Source: Bradyrhizobium manausense
Lineage (GTDB): Bacteria; Pseudomonadota; Alphaproteobacteria; Rhizobiales; Xanthobacteraceae
Length of the DNA: 64,000 nucleotides
Direction: 5' to 3'
Assembly (NCBI RefSeq): GCF_018129685.1
Contig: NZ_JAFCLG010000005.1
Location: 124,001-188,000, forward strand
Every line of letters starts with the position of its first letter. Positions within the stretch are counted from its first letter, which is position 1. A program made the translations under genes and the position numbers. Below are positions 19,324-29,162 of the stretch, piece after piece. The notes under the pieces are model-generated. The model saw only the letters and a list, made by a program, of their open reading frames with translations, was not told where the DNA came from and did no database searches.

Positions 19324-20139
19324 TCACTTCTGTGACGTTAGTTGTCGTGTCTGCACGCCGTAGCGGATCACGTTCACGCCGGCGCTCTGACGCTGCTTGA
19401 GCGCCTCCTCGGCCGAGCCGTCGGCGGCGCTGGCATCGGCGATGCTGCGCAGGGCAAGTGTGAGCGTGCCGCCCTGGCGCGCGGTCGAGAGCGTGGCGAC
19501 CTGCTCGGGCTTCAGCTCGAGCGTGACGGTCTTGCCGAGCACGGTGGTCTGACCGTCCTTTTCCTTCGGCGCCTGGTCTATCGCGAGCACGCGTATATTG
19601 GTGAGGACGACCTCGGACAGGATCAGGTCGTTGCCGCCGGCCGGGCCGCTGGGATCGGGATTCTTCAGCCGCCGCGTCAGCACGATGTCGACGCGGTCGT
19701 TCGGCAGGATGAAGCCGCCGGCGCCGGTCTCTGCCGAGATCTCGGTGGACACGGCGCGCATTCCCGACGGCAGGATCGCGGCCATGAAGCCGGAGCCGTC
19801 GGCCTTCACCAGCTTCTGCTCGCGGATCGGTTCACCCTGCATCAGCGGCACGCGCGCGATCGAACCGCCGATCTCGTTTTGTGCGTTGGGCCTGCTGTCG
19901 CGGCGGATGAAGGCGCTGCTTGCGGTTGTCTGCGGCCAGGTCTGCCAGAGCAGATCATCGGCCTTCACGGCCTGGCCGAGCTGAATGTCGGATTTGGCGA
20001 CGAGCACCTCGACCGTCGGCAGCTTCTCGGCCACCGGGACAGGGGCTGCGGGCTTGTTGTCGTAGCTGCTCGCCAGATACGCAGCGACGCCGCCGGCGCC
20101 CAGCGCGATGACGAGAACGACAATGCGTGCGGTGTTCAT
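19324..20139 (-). CDS. cpaB: CpaB/RcpC Flp pilus assembly protein
   Basis: The 271-residue protein has a single N-terminal membrane segment (IVVLVIALGAGGVAAYLA) and a SAF/RcpC-type domain (VLVAKSDIQLGQAVKADDL at about residue 46). The later region MRAVSTEISAETGAGGFILPNDRVDIVLTR-type sequence is typical of RcpC. CpaB is a periplasmic partner of the secretin. It is the first gene of the local unit cpaB-cpaC-cpaD-cpaE, so its promoter should lie in 20140-20430. Confidence 0.92.
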   Translation of the reverse strand: MNTARIVVLVIALGAGGVAAYLASSYDNKPAAPVPVAEKLPTVEVLVAKSDIQLGQAVKADDLLWQTWPQTTASSAFIRRDSRPNAQNEIGGSIARVPLMQGEPIREQKLVKADGSGFMAAILPSGMRAVSTEISAETGAGGFILPNDRVDIVLTRRLKNPDPSGPAGGNDLILSEVVLTNIRVLAIDQAPKEKDGQTTVLGKTVTLELKPEQVATLSTARQGGTLTLALRSIADASAADGSAEEALKQRQSAGVNVIRYGVQTRQLTSQK

Positions 20140-20582
20140 ACGCTTCTACTCTTACGCGGGGCACTCGAACCGCACCTGGCGGGTTCCCCCGTATCGATGA
20201 GTAGGGAGTAAAAGTATAAGGGGTGTTGCGAGGTCGAGTGTGATGGTCCGTGACGGCGCGGGTTTTGGGCAGATGGTGAACGCCGCGTTAGCCGCTCGGC
20301 CAGTGGCCCCGTAAATTCACGCAAGCGGCCTCCTGCGTTCGGACGAGAACGCGGGGCGTCATGGTGAACGGGTGGTTAGTGAAGGGTAGATCGATGGCTC
20401 TGCGCTATCACAGCGTACGATCAGCGATCCGTCATCCTGAGGTGCGAGGCTTGCGATGCAACGCATCGCAAGGTGAGCCTCGAAGGATGCGCGGCCCCGA
20501 TGCAGCCGGGCAGTCGCCCTTCGTGGGCCGCTGAAGAAGCGGCCACCTCAGGGTGACGGTTTGGCGCCTCGGGGTACGAGAA
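20140..20582. other. 443-bp intergenic region upstream of cpaB
   Basis: I find no gene here. The right part is the palindromic element at 20431-20557. The left 290 bp must hold the cpaB promoter but I see no convincing -35/-10 pair. The stretch at 20200-20225 (AGTAAAAGTATAAGG) is AT-rich for this genome and is the best place to look on the minus strand. Confidence 0.5.
20431..20557. repeat. palindromic element with GTCATCCTGAGGTG ends
   Basis: The element begins GTCATCCTGAGGTG and ends CACCTCAGGGTGAC, a nearly exact complement. The inside has two further hairpins (TTGCGATGC/GCATCGCAA and CGGCC..AAGAAGCGGCC). It belongs to the class of GTCxTCC palindromes seen elsewhere in the window but has a different interior. 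Confidence 0.85.
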
Positions 20583-21527
20583 CTACTTCGCCCGCTTCTG
20601 TTCAATCACGTCCCAGACCTTCGCCGCAACGTCAGGACCGCCGAGCCGCGCGATGGCGCGGATGCCGGTCGGTGAGGTCACGTTGATCTCGGTGAGGTTG
20701 CCGTTGATGACGTCAATGCCGACGAACAGCAGGCCGCGCTCGCGCAGCGCCGGGCCGACGGTGGCGCAGATCTCGCGCTCGCGTGGCGTGAGCTCGGTCT
20801 CCTTGGCAGCGCCGCCGCGCACCATGTTGGAGCGGAGGTCGTCGGCGGCCGGGACGCGGTTCACGGCGCCGGCGAACTCGCCATTGACCAGGATGATGCG
20901 CTTGTCGCCGAGCTTCACCTCGGGGATGAACTGCTGGATCACCCAGGCTTCCTTGAACGTCACCGAGAACATGTCGTACAGCGAGCCGAAATTCATGTCC
21001 TGAGGCATCACGCGGAACACCGCGGCGCCGCCATGGCCGTGCAGCGGCTTCATCACCACGGCACCATATTTGTCGCGGAAGGCATTGATCTCGTCGAGGT
21101 CGCGCGAGATCAGGGTCGGCGGCATCAGCTGCGGAAAATTCATCACGAACAGCTTTTCGGGCGCATTGCGCACCGAGGCCGGATCGTTGACGACCAGCGT
21201 CTTCGGATGGATGCGCTCGAGCAGATGTGTCGAGGTGATGTAGGCGAGATCGAACGGCGGATCCTGGCGCAGCAGCACCACGTCAAACCCGTTCAGCGCC
21301 TCGCGCTTGGGCTCGCCGAGGGTGAAATGATCGCCGGGCTCGTCGCGCACGGTCAGGAGCTGCACCGGCGCCACGATCTCCTCGCCGACCATCGAAAGCT
21401 TGTCGGGGGTGTAATAGGACAGGCCATGGCCGCGCTTCTGCGCCTCCAGAAGCAGCGCAAAGGTGGAATCGCCCTTGATGTTGATGCGGGCGATGGGATC
21501 CATCTGGACGGCGACGTTCAGTTTCAT
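20583..21527 (-). CDS. gshB: glutathione synthetase
   Basis: GshB ligates glycine to gamma-glutamylcysteine to make glutathione. I chose ATG 21527 ([12 protein letters not shown]), giving 314 residues; the frame extends upstream to 21593 but those residues are not family-like and overlap the yraN end. The ATP-grasp fold is evident: [17 protein letters not shown] near residue 145, [16 protein letters not shown] near 200 and [11 protein letters not shown] near 290, where the last segment binds metal and substrate. It follows yraN by 10 bp. Confidence 0.97.
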   Translation of the reverse strand: MKLNVAVQMDPIARINIKGDSTFALLLEAQKRGHGLSYYTPDKLSMVGEEIVAPVQLLTVRDEPGDHFTLGEPKREALNGFDVVLLRQDPPFDLAYITSTHLLERIHPKTLVVNDPASVRNAPEKLFVMNFPQLMPPTLISRDLDEINAFRDKYGAVVMKPLHGHGGAAVFRVMPQDMNFGSLYDMFSVTFKEAWVIQQFIPEVKLGDKRIILVNGEFAGAVNRVPAADDLRSNMVRGGAAKETELTPREREICATVGPALRERGLLFVGIDVINGNLTEINVTSPTGIRAIARLGGPDVAAKVWDVIEQKRAK

Positions 21528-21537
21528 GGTCTGCCTT

Positions 21538-21925
21538 TCAGGTCGAGGCGTCGAATGCCGCCAACACATGGCGCGGAAGTGACCGCGGCGCAATCAGCAT
21601 GGCGTCGAATCGCAATTCGAATTCCGCATGCTCGGGATGCGCTGCAAGCCAGCCCTGCGCGGCATCGATGATGCGCTGCTGCTGGCGCGGCGTCACCGCA
21701 TAGGCGGCCTCATCGAGGCTGGCGCGCGCCTTGACCTCGACGAAGGCGATCAGGTTGCGGCGGCGCGCCACGAGGTCGATCTCGCCATGGGGTGTGCGGT
21801 AGCGCTTTGCCAGGATGCGGTAGCCCTTCGCCATCAGATAGGCCGCGGCGCGGCTCTCGGCCGAGATGCCGGTGCGGAACGCGGCGACGCGTTCGGGCGA
21901 GGCGACTTTCGGCTCCGCGATGTCC

Positions 21926-21939
<14 letters not shown>
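21538..21939 (-). CDS. YraN family (UPF0102) endonuclease-fold protein
   Basis: I placed the start at ATG 21939 ([11 protein letters not shown]), 133 residues. The restriction-endonuclease-like core is clear: [28 protein letters not shown] and then [10 protein letters not shown], giving the conserved Glu-Asp-Glu-x-Lys arrangement. The function of YraN is unsettled. It overlaps the end of rsmI by 14 bases, and the rsmI-yraN-LpoA neighbourhood mirrors the yraL-yraN-yraM cluster of gammaproteobacteria. Confidence 0.92.
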
Positions 21940-22888
<949 letters not shown>

Positions 22889-22902
22889 AATGAATCGAAC
22901 TT

Positions 22903-23047
22903 AGGCATGATGTCAGAGGCTGGGAACCTGTCCCCCGAAAAAGATCCTGCCGTGGGTAACAGGTGGGGCAGACTGGAATGTGATCCCTGAGGCATCACAT
23001 TTCGGAGGGAGTGGAGCACCAGCGTCATATTCACGGCGGAAACGCCG
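22903..23047 (+). ncRNA. candidate structured RNA or long leader between rsmI and the LpoA-like gene
   Basis: The 341-bp divergent gap (22889-23229) has dense complementarity. An outer stem pairs GCTGG (22919-22923) with CCAGC (23019-23023), continued by CCCCC (22932-22936) with GGAGGG. Inside are two hairpins: CTGCC/GGCAG (22947-22951 with 22967-22971) and AATGTGAT/ATCACATT (22977-22984 with 22994-23001). A GAAA-tetraloop hairpin (CGGCG/CGCCG) follows at 23034-23047. The fold could be a small RNA or the 5' leader of the downstream gene. I could not match it to a named family. Confidence 0.3.
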
Positions 23048-23229
23048 CCTTGATGCTGATGTGACGGACGGCGGACAGCTGGTCAGGATTTAAGGCGCGA
23101 CCGCGTTAAGCGGTCATTATCCTTTTGTTTTGGTTAACTATTTGCCGACAATATGCCTGAATCCGCGGCTCGTGTCGTGGCAAGAGTGTCGTGATTGGCC
23201 GCCTGCGGCCGGTCAGAAGAGAAGTTGAG

Positions 23230-24465
23230 ATGGTGGGCCCGCGTGATCTGAAGTCTCCCGTCCAGGGACCCCTGATGTCAGGGGCGACCCGGCGGAGTGC
23301 GCTTGGCCTGCTGCTCGGCACGCCCCTGCTCTCGGCCTGCGCCGGTGTACAGCAGAGCCTCAGCCAGTTCTCCAATCCGTTCTCGAGTTCCTCGCCGCCA
23401 CCGGCCCAGCCGGCCGGTCCGCCGCAACAGGCGACCACCGCCGGCACTGGCGGTGTGAAGGTTGCGGTGATCCTGCCGCTCTCCGCCGCGGGCAATGCCG
23501 GGCTCGCCGCGCAATCCATGCGCAATGCCGCCGAGATGGCGCTGGCCGAGTTCCAGAACCCCAACATCCAGCTCCTGATCAAGGACGACAATGGCAGCCC
23601 GCAGGGCGCGCAGGCCGGCGCACAGCAGGCCGTCGACGAAGGCGCCGAGATCATTCTGGGGCCGCTGTTCGCGCAGTCTGTCCCCGCGGTGGCGCAGGTC
23701 GCGCGTACGCGCGGCATCTCGGTGATCGCGTTCTCGACCGATTCGAGCATCGCCGGCCGCGGCGTGTATCTGCTGAGCTTCCTGCCGGAGTCCGACGTCA
23801 ACCGCATCATCGAATATTCCGCGAGCATTGGAAAACGCTCGGTCGCGGTGCTCGTGCCTGATAATGCCTACGGCAATGTGGTCGAGGCCGCCGTGAAGGC
23901 CGCGGTGCCCAGGCGCGGCGGGCGCGTCGTCGCATTCGAGAAATACGGCGCTGATCGCGCGACGCCGGCGCGCACCGTGGCGCAGCAGCTCGGCAGCGCG
24001 GATGCGCTGTTCATGGCCGACGACGGCGATAACGTCGTCGCGGTCGCGGACGCGATGACCGCGGCGGGCGCCAATTTGCGCAACATCCAGCTGCTCGGTA
24101 CCGGCCTGTGGGACAGTCCGCGCGTCTATGCGAGCTCGAACCTGCAGGGCGGTCTCTACGCCGCGCCCGATCCCGCCGGCTTCCGCGGCTTCTCCGGCCG
24201 CTACCGCACCAAATACGGCGCCGAGCCGATCCGCACGGCGACGCTCGCCTATGACGCGGTTGCCCTCGTCGCAGCCCTCGCGCGCACGCAGGGCACCACG
24301 CGCTTCTCGTCCGACGTGCTCACCAACCCCTCGGGCTTTGCCGGCATCGACGGCCTGTTCCGCTTCCGTGCCGACGGCACCAATGAGCGTGGCCTCGCGG
24401 TGATGAAGGTGACGACCGGCGGCGGTGTTGCGGTCGCGGGCTCGCCGAAGAGTTTTGGGGCGTAG
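23230..24465 (+). CDS. LpoA-like penicillin-binding protein activator, lipoprotein
   Basis: The product has a lipoprotein signal with LLSAC at Cys37 and a type I periplasmic-binding-protein fold (about 80-405), with VAVILPLSAAGNAGLAAQSMRNAAEMALAEF as the first strand-helix and LIKDDNGSPQGA next. This fold is shared by LpoA, the outer-membrane activator of PBP1A, and by branched-chain amino acid receptors. The lipid anchor and the rsmI/yraN neighbours favour LpoA-like function. I chose ATG 23230, which follows AGAAGAGAAG; GTG 23191 and ATG 23275 are alternatives. Confidence 0.82.
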   Translation: MVGPRDLKSPVQGPLMSGATRRSALGLLLGTPLLSACAGVQQSLSQFSNPFSSSSPPPAQPAGPPQQATTAGTGGVKVAVILPLSAAGNAGLAAQSMRNAAEMALAEFQNPNIQLLIKDDNGSPQGAQAGAQQAVDEGAEIILGPLFAQSVPAVAQVARTRGISVIAFSTDSSIAGRGVYLLSFLPESDVNRIIEYSASIGKRSVAVLVPDNAYGNVVEAAVKAAVPRRGGRVVAFEKYGADRATPARTVAQQLGSADALFMADDGDNVVAVADAMTAAGANLRNIQLLGTGLWDSPRVYASSNLQGGLYAAPDPAGFRGFSGRYRTKYGAEPIRTATLAYDAVALVAALARTQGTTRFSSDVLTNPSGFAGIDGLFRFRADGTNERGLAVMKVTTGGGVAVAGSPKSFGA

Positions 24466-24471
24466 GTGGCT

Positions 24472-24591
24472 CACCTCTCCCGCTTGCGGGAGAGGTCGGC
24501 GCGTAGCGCCGGGTGAGGGTTCTTTCCTCTTGGGGATTGTCCCGTTGCAGAGACACCCTCTCCCCAACCCTCTCCCGCAAGCGGGCGAGGG
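24472..24591. repeat. paired inverted hairpins, CTCTCCCGCTTGCGGG family, without a gene inside
   Basis: The left hairpin is CCTCTCCCGC-TTGCGGGAGAGG (24474-24495). The right hairpin is its inverted counterpart (24568-24591, CCCGCAAGCGGG core). Both have tails pointing inward (GGGTGAGGG on the left, CACCCTCTCCCCAACC on the right). The spacer is about 70 bp. It lies between the convergent ends of the LpoA-like gene and hemW. The same arms flank the DUF559 gene at 61017-61463. Confidence 0.85.
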
Positions 24592-24616
24592 AGCGCACCG
24601 CCGATGTCGTTAATGC

Positions 24617-25774
24617 CTACGCCGCGAGATCCGCGACCACCGCATCCAGCACCGGAAAACCGCTGCTCGTCACGCGCAACCGGCCCGTCGCATCGACCGT
24701 GATCGCGCCCTCCTCGCGCAGCAGCGCGATGCGCTTGGGGTCGAGCGGGCGGCCGGACAGCGCTTTGTAACGCTCGGGATCGATGCCCTCGGCCAAACGC
24801 AATCCCATCAGCAGGAATTCGTCGGCGCGTTCTTCGCTGTTGAGCAGGTCGTCGGTGACGACACCGTGGCCGCTGCTCTCGACCCGCATCAGCCAGGCTT
24901 CGGGCCGCTTCTCGGTTGCGGTTGCATGGCGCACGCCGTCGATGTCCAGGCGGCCATGCGCACCCGGACCGATGCCGGCATATTCTTCGCCGCGCCAGTA
25001 CACCAGATTGTGCCGGCACTCGGCGCCGCGGCGCGCGTGATTGGAAATCTCGTAAGCGGGCAGGCCGAGCCTGTCGCAGGTTTCCTGCGTCACGTCATAA
25101 AGTGCGCGTGCAATCGCTTCGTCCGGCGTCTTCAATTTGCCGGCCTGGTGCAGCCCGAAGAACGGCGTGCCTTCCTCGATCGTCAATTGATAGAGCGACA
25201 GGTGCTCGGCCGCTTCATCGATGGCGAGACGCAGTTCATCGGCCCACATCGCCGGCGTCTGGTCGGGACGGGCGTAGATCAGATCGAACGAGTAGCGGTC
25301 GAACGAGCGGCGCGCGATGGCGACGGCATCGAGCGCCTCGCGCGCGCTGTGCATGCGGCCGAGCGCTTTCAGCGAGGCATCATCGAGCGCCTGCACGCCA
25401 AGCGAGACGCGGTTGACGCCGGCGGCGCGATAGCCTGCAAAGCGGGTGGCTTCGACGCTGGTCGGGTTCGCTTCCAGTGTCACTTCGACGTCGTTGGCAA
25501 CTTTCCAGTTCTTGCCGATGGCATCGAGCACGGCGCCGACGGTTGCCGGCTGCATCAATGACGGCGTGCCGCCGCCAAGAAAGATCGAGGTGACCTCGCG
25601 GCCGGGCGCGCGCTCGGCCGTCGTCGCGATCTCGCGCGCGAAGGCTGATGCAAAACGTGCCTCGTCGATCGCGGCGTGGCGGACGTGGCTGTTGAAGTCG
25701 CAATAGGGACACTTCGACAGGCAGAACGGCCAGTGCACGTAGACGCCGAACGCATCCCTGTTAGCGCGGCTCAA
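24617..25774 (-). CDS. hemW: HemW-type radical SAM heme chaperone
   Basis: HemW is the radical-SAM protein once annotated as oxygen-independent coproporphyrinogen III oxidase-like; it binds and delivers heme. The 385-residue protein has the 4Fe-4S cysteine motif CLSKCPYC (Cys18, Cys22, Cys25) just after YVHWPF, then [12 protein letters not shown] near 65. It has the HNLVYWRG segment used to recognise HemW. True HemN enzymes have CxxxCxxCxC, and here the fourth position is Phe after Asp, which favours HemW. Its start overlaps the rdgB end by 14 bases. Confidence 0.94.
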   Translation of the reverse strand: MSRANRDAFGVYVHWPFCLSKCPYCDFNSHVRHAAIDEARFASAFAREIATTAERAPGREVTSIFLGGGTPSLMQPATVGAVLDAIGKNWKVANDVEVTLEANPTSVEATRFAGYRAAGVNRVSLGVQALDDASLKALGRMHSAREALDAVAIARRSFDRYSFDLIYARPDQTPAMWADELRLAIDEAAEHLSLYQLTIEEGTPFFGLHQAGKLKTPDEAIARALYDVTQETCDRLGLPAYEISNHARRGAECRHNLVYWRGEEYAGIGPGAHGRLDIDGVRHATATEKRPEAWLMRVESSGHGVVTDDLLNSEERADEFLLMGLRLAEGIDPERYKALSGRPLDPKRIALLREEGAITVDATGRLRVTSSGFPVLDAVVADLAA

Positions 25775-26396
25775 GGCAGATCTCCGCCAGTTTCACGAAG
25801 GCGCGGGCGCGGTGCGACAGGCCGAGGCCGAGCGGCGGCAGGCCGTGCTTCTCGATGCTTTCCATCTCGCCGAAGGTGCGGGTGTGCCCCTCGGGCAAGA
25901 ACATCGGATCGTAACCAAAACCGGCGGTGCCGCGCGGCGGCCAGACCAGCGTCCCGTCGACGCGCGCCTCGACCTCTTCAAGATGATGATCGGGCCAGGC
26001 GACGCAGAGCGCGGAGACGAAATGGGCCTTGCGCTTGTCCGGCGTGGTGGCGCCGCGTTCCTGCAACAGGCGCTCGATCTGCGCCATCGCGGCGGCGAAA
26101 TCCTTGGAGGGACCTGCCCAGCGCGCGCTGTAGATGCCGGGGGCGCCGTCGAGCGCGTCGACCACGATGCCGGAATCGTCGGCGAAGGACGCAAGCCCGG
26201 TCGCCTGCGCCGCCGCGATCGCCTTGATCGCGGCGTTGCTGCGGAAATCGTTGCCTGTTTCATCAGGCTCGGGCAGTCCGAGCTCACCGGCCGACACCGC
26301 CTCGATGCCGTGAGGCGCAAGCAGCTCCTTCATCTCGGCGAGCTTGCCGGGATTGTGGGTCGCGATGACGAGCTTTCCGGTGATTCGGCGATGCAT
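25761..26396 (-). CDS. rdgB: non-canonical purine NTP pyrophosphatase
   Basis: RdgB hydrolyses ITP, dITP and XTP to keep deaminated purines out of nucleic acids. The 211-residue protein has the substrate-binding start [19 protein letters not shown], the metal-site [26 protein letters not shown] near residue 70 and the closing LSHRARAF near 196. It lies between rph (11-bp gap) and hemW (14-base overlap), so rph-rdgB-hemW is one operon, an arrangement found widely in alphaproteobacteria. Confidence 0.97.
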   Translation of the reverse strand: MHRRITGKLVIATHNPGKLAEMKELLAPHGIEAVSAGELGLPEPDETGNDFRSNAAIKAIAAAQATGLASFADDSGIVVDALDGAPGIYSARWAGPSKDFAAAMAQIERLLQERGATTPDKRKAHFVSALCVAWPDHHLEEVEARVDGTLVWPPRGTAGFGYDPMFLPEGHTRTFGEMESIEKHGLPPLGLGLSHRARAFVKLAEICLEPR

Positions 26397-26407
26397 GGGC
26401 CTATTGA

Positions 26408-27121
26408 CTACGCGACGGCCAGTTTCTGCAAGTCCACCAGGCGCGCGATGCCCTTCTGCGCCAGGCCGATCAGCTTCAGGAGCTCGTCCTGCGTGAACGG
26501 CTCGCGTTCCGCGGTTCCCTGCACCTCGATGATGCGGCCATCGCCGGTCATGACGAAATTGGCGTCTGTCTCGGCTTCCGAATCCTCGGCATAGTCGAGA
26601 TCAAGCACCGGCGTGCCGTTGTAGATGCCGCAGGAGATCGCGGCGACGTTGTCGCGCATCACGTTGGCCTTGATCATGTTGCGCGCCTTCATCCAGTTGA
26701 TGCAGTCGGCGAGCGCGACCCAGGCGCCGGTGATCGAGGCGGTGCGGGTGCCGCCGTCGGCCTGAAGCACGTCGCAATCGACCGTGATCTGGCGCTCGCC
26801 AAGCGCTTCGAGATCGACGATGGTGCGAAGCGAGCGGCCGATCAGGCGCTGGATCTCGACGGTGCGGCCGCTCTGCTTGCCAGCGGCCGCTTCGCGGCGG
26901 GTGCGTTCGGAGGTCGCGCGCGGCAACATGCCGTATTCGGCGGTGACCCAGCCGCGGCCCTGGCCCTTCAGCCACGGCGGCAGGCGGTCTTCCAGCGTGG
27001 CGGTGACCAGCACATGGGTGTCGCCGAATTTCACGAGGCAGGAGCCTTCCGCATATTTGACCACGCCACGCTCCAGCGTCACGGGGCGCAATTCGTCGGG
27101 CGCACGGCGGCTTGGCCGCAT
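26408..27121 (-). CDS. rph: ribonuclease PH
   Basis: RNase PH is a phosphate-dependent exonuclease that trims tRNA 3' ends. I chose ATG 27121 ([14 protein letters not shown]), giving 237 residues, the usual length; the longer frame to 27193 lacks family similarity. Signatures include [19 protein letters not shown], a [14 protein letters not shown] block near 60, [11 protein letters not shown] near 85 and [14 protein letters not shown] near 120. It is divergent from hrcA across 170 bp. Confidence 0.97.
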   Translation of the reverse strand: MRPSRRAPDELRPVTLERGVVKYAEGSCLVKFGDTHVLVTATLEDRLPPWLKGQGRGWVTAEYGMLPRATSERTRREAAAGKQSGRTVEIQRLIGRSLRTIVDLEALGERQITVDCDVLQADGGTRTASITGAWVALADCINWMKARNMIKANVMRDNVAAISCGIYNGTPVLDLDYAEDSEAETDANFVMTGDGRIIEVQGTAEREPFTQDELLKLIGLAQKGIARLVDLQKLAVA

Positions 27122-27291
27122 GGGAAATCCTCCAAAACTCAACGGGGTCTGGCTATTCGCGGTGCTTGTAGGTGGGGTAAGGGTGAGCAGCAAGGCTTTT
27201 TCACCCCCTGATATCCGCCCCGCAAACGCCGCGCTTGTCAGAACCCCCTCGGATAGACAAATTACAAGTATCTGAGAGGAGTTACCCGTCA

Positions 27292-28380
27292 GTGGCCCAT
27301 CACGATCCGATCCATCTGATCGCGCCGCGCGCAGGCCTAGCCCAGCTCAACGAGCGTTCCCGCGACATCTTCCGTCAAATTGTCGAAAGTTACCTCGCGA
27401 CCGGCGAGCCGGTCGGTTCGCGCAATATTTCGCGCCTGATCGCGATGCCGCTGTCGCCGGCCTCGGTCCGCAATGTCATGGCGGATCTGGAGCAGCTCGG
27501 CCTGATCTATGCGCCACATACCTCGGCCGGGCGGCTACCGACGGAACTCGGCCTGCGCTTTTTTGTCGACGCCCTGATGCAGGTCGGCGATCTCAACGAG
27601 GCCGAGCGGCAGTCGATCCAGAGCGAGCTGACCTCTGTCGGCCAGGTCCAGTCGGTCGAAGCGGCGCTCGATCAGGCGCTGACGCGGCTGTCGGGGCTCA
27701 CCCGTACCGCGGCGGTCGTCCTGACGCCGAAATCGAATACCCGGCTCAAGCACATCGAATTCGTGCGGCTGGAACCCGAGAAGGCGCTGGTGATCCTGGT
27801 CGGCGAGGACGGCCAGGTCGAAAACCGTGTCCTGACGCTGCCGCCGGGAGTTCCCTCCTCGGCCATCACCGAAGCCGGCAATTTCCTCAACGCCCGCATT
27901 CGCGGCCGGACGCTCGCCGAAGCGCGACTGGAGCTGGAGACCGCCCTCGCCGAGGCCCGCGCCGAGCTCGATCAATTGACGCAGAAGGTCATCGCGGCCG
28001 GGATCGCGAGCTGGTCGGGCGGCGAGAACGAGGACCGCCAGCTCATCGTTCGCGGCCACGCCAATCTGCTGGAAGATCTGCACGCGCTGGAGGATCTCGA
28101 GCGGGTCCGGCTGCTGTTCGACGATCTCGAGACCAAGCGCGGCGTGATCGACCTGCTCGGCCGCGCGGAAACCGCTGAAGGCGTGCGTATTTTCATCGGC
28201 AGCGAGAACAAGTTGTTCTCCCTGTCGGGCTCCTCCACCATCATCTCGCCCTATCGGGATGCCGCTGGCCGTATCGTCGGCGTTTTGGGCGTGATCGGGC
28301 CGACCCGGCTGAATTATGCCCGCGTGATCCCGACCGTGGACTACGCCGCGCGCATCGTCAGTCGCCTGCTGGGGGGCTGA
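27292..28380 (+). CDS. hrcA: heat-inducible transcription repressor HrcA
   Basis: HrcA represses heat-shock genes by binding CIRCE operators, with GroEL controlling its folding. I chose GTG 27292, preceded by GAGAGGA at 27275, giving 362 residues; the frame is open upstream to 27235 but without a ribosome site. The N-terminal winged helix has [21 protein letters not shown] and [17 protein letters not shown], and the C-terminal dimer/GAF-like region ends [30 protein letters not shown] noticed no CIRCE sequence beside it. GrpE follows. Confidence 0.96.
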   Translation: MAHHDPIHLIAPRAGLAQLNERSRDIFRQIVESYLATGEPVGSRNISRLIAMPLSPASVRNVMADLEQLGLIYAPHTSAGRLPTELGLRFFVDALMQVGDLNEAERQSIQSELTSVGQVQSVEAALDQALTRLSGLTRTAAVVLTPKSNTRLKHIEFVRLEPEKALVILVGEDGQVENRVLTLPPGVPSSAITEAGNFLNARIRGRTLAEARLELETALAEARAELDQLTQKVIAAGIASWSGGENEDRQLIVRGHANLLEDLHALEDLERVRLLFDDLETKRGVIDLLGRAETAEGVRIFIGSENKLFSLSGSSTIISPYRDAAGRIVGVLGVIGPTRLNYARVIPTVDYAARIVSRLLGG

Positions 28381-28400
28381 CCGGCATTTCAGCCGATCAC

Positions 28401-28422
28401 GGGCGCTTGATTTTCAGCGCCC
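28401..28422. terminator. 7-bp hairpin between hrcA and grpE
   Basis: GGGCGCT (28401-28407) and AGCGCCC (28416-28422) form a perfect stem with an 8-base loop, 20 bp after the hrcA stop. There is no T-run after it. It may tune the hrcA to grpE transcript ratio or stabilise a processed end rather than fully terminate. Confidence 0.45.
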
Positions 28423-28493
28423 GAAGCACGATATCCGGGCCAGCAAAATCCCCAGGCAAACTTTTATCCCAGACCAGTTCGAGAAGAGAGCCG

Positions 28494-29099
28494 ATGACCG
28501 ATCGAGACCGGCAACCCGAAGACACGACTGCCGCGACCGGCGAGCCCGTGGTGTCAAAACCCTACATCATGCCTGATGATCCCGAGCCGGGTTCGGTGGA
28601 GTTGCTGCAGAAGGAAGCCGCCGAGGCGCGCGACCGCATGCTGCGGACGCTGGCCGAGATGGAAAACCTGCGCAAACGCACGGCCAAGGAAGTCGCCGAT
28701 TCCAAGCTCTATGGCGTCACCGGTTTTGCCCGCGACGTGCTCGACATCGCCGACAATCTCCAGCGCGCGCTCGATGCCATTCCACCCGAGACCCGCGCTG
28801 CGGCCGATCCCGGTATGACCGCCTTGATCGAGGGCGTCGAGCTCACCGAGCGTTCGCTTCTCAGCGCGCTGGAAAAACACGGCGTGAAGAAATTCGACCC
28901 CTCGGGCCAGAAGTTCGATCCGAACTTCCAGCAGGCGATGTACGAGGTGCCGGATGCCTCGGTGCCCGCGGGCACCGTCGTGCAGGTCATGCAGGCCGGC
29001 TACACCATCGGCGAGCGCGTGCTGCGCCCCGCGCTGGTCGGCGTCGCCAAGGGTGGGGCGAAGGCTGCACCTGCGGCGAACAGCAACGAAGCGAATTGA
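28494..29099 (+). CDS. grpE: nucleotide exchange factor GrpE
   Basis: GrpE releases ADP from DnaK. I chose ATG 28494 ([10 protein letters not shown]), preceded by GAGAAGAGAG, giving 201 residues; the open frame back to 28407 runs through the hairpin and is not family-like. A helical coiled segment ([27 protein letters not shown]) is followed by the conserved beta-wing motif ([12 protein letters not shown], then [26 protein letters not shown]). It pairs with hrcA here, while dnaK-dnaJ are 2.2 kb downstream. Confidence 0.97.
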   Translation: MTDRDRQPEDTTAATGEPVVSKPYIMPDDPEPGSVELLQKEAAEARDRMLRTLAEMENLRKRTAKEVADSKLYGVTGFARDVLDIADNLQRALDAIPPETRAAADPGMTALIEGVELTERSLLSALEKHGVKKFDPSGQKFDPNFQQAMYEVPDASVPAGTVVQVMQAGYTIGERVLRPALVGVAKGGAKAAPAANSNEAN

Positions 29100-29111
29100 T
29101 AAATTAGGAGT

Positions 29112-29150
29112 GTCATTCCGGTTCGATGCTTCGCATCGAACCGGAATGAC
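29112..29150. terminator. perfect 17-bp hairpin after grpE
   Basis: GTCATTCCGGTTCGATG and its exact complement enclose a 5-base loop, followed by GGCGCAAAAA. The site lies between the convergent ends of grpE (29099) and the nicotinamidase gene (29163), so it can serve as a terminator in both directions. Its GTCATTCCGG ends also mark it as a minimal member of the palindromic repeat class. Confidence 0.75.
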
Positions 29151-29162
29151 GGCGCAAAAACC

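Noticed and set aside
22903..23047. RNase P RNA, suggested by the rsmI neighbourhood in Pseudomonas
   Set aside because: The conserved GAGGAAAGTCCGG core and other P RNA signatures are absent.
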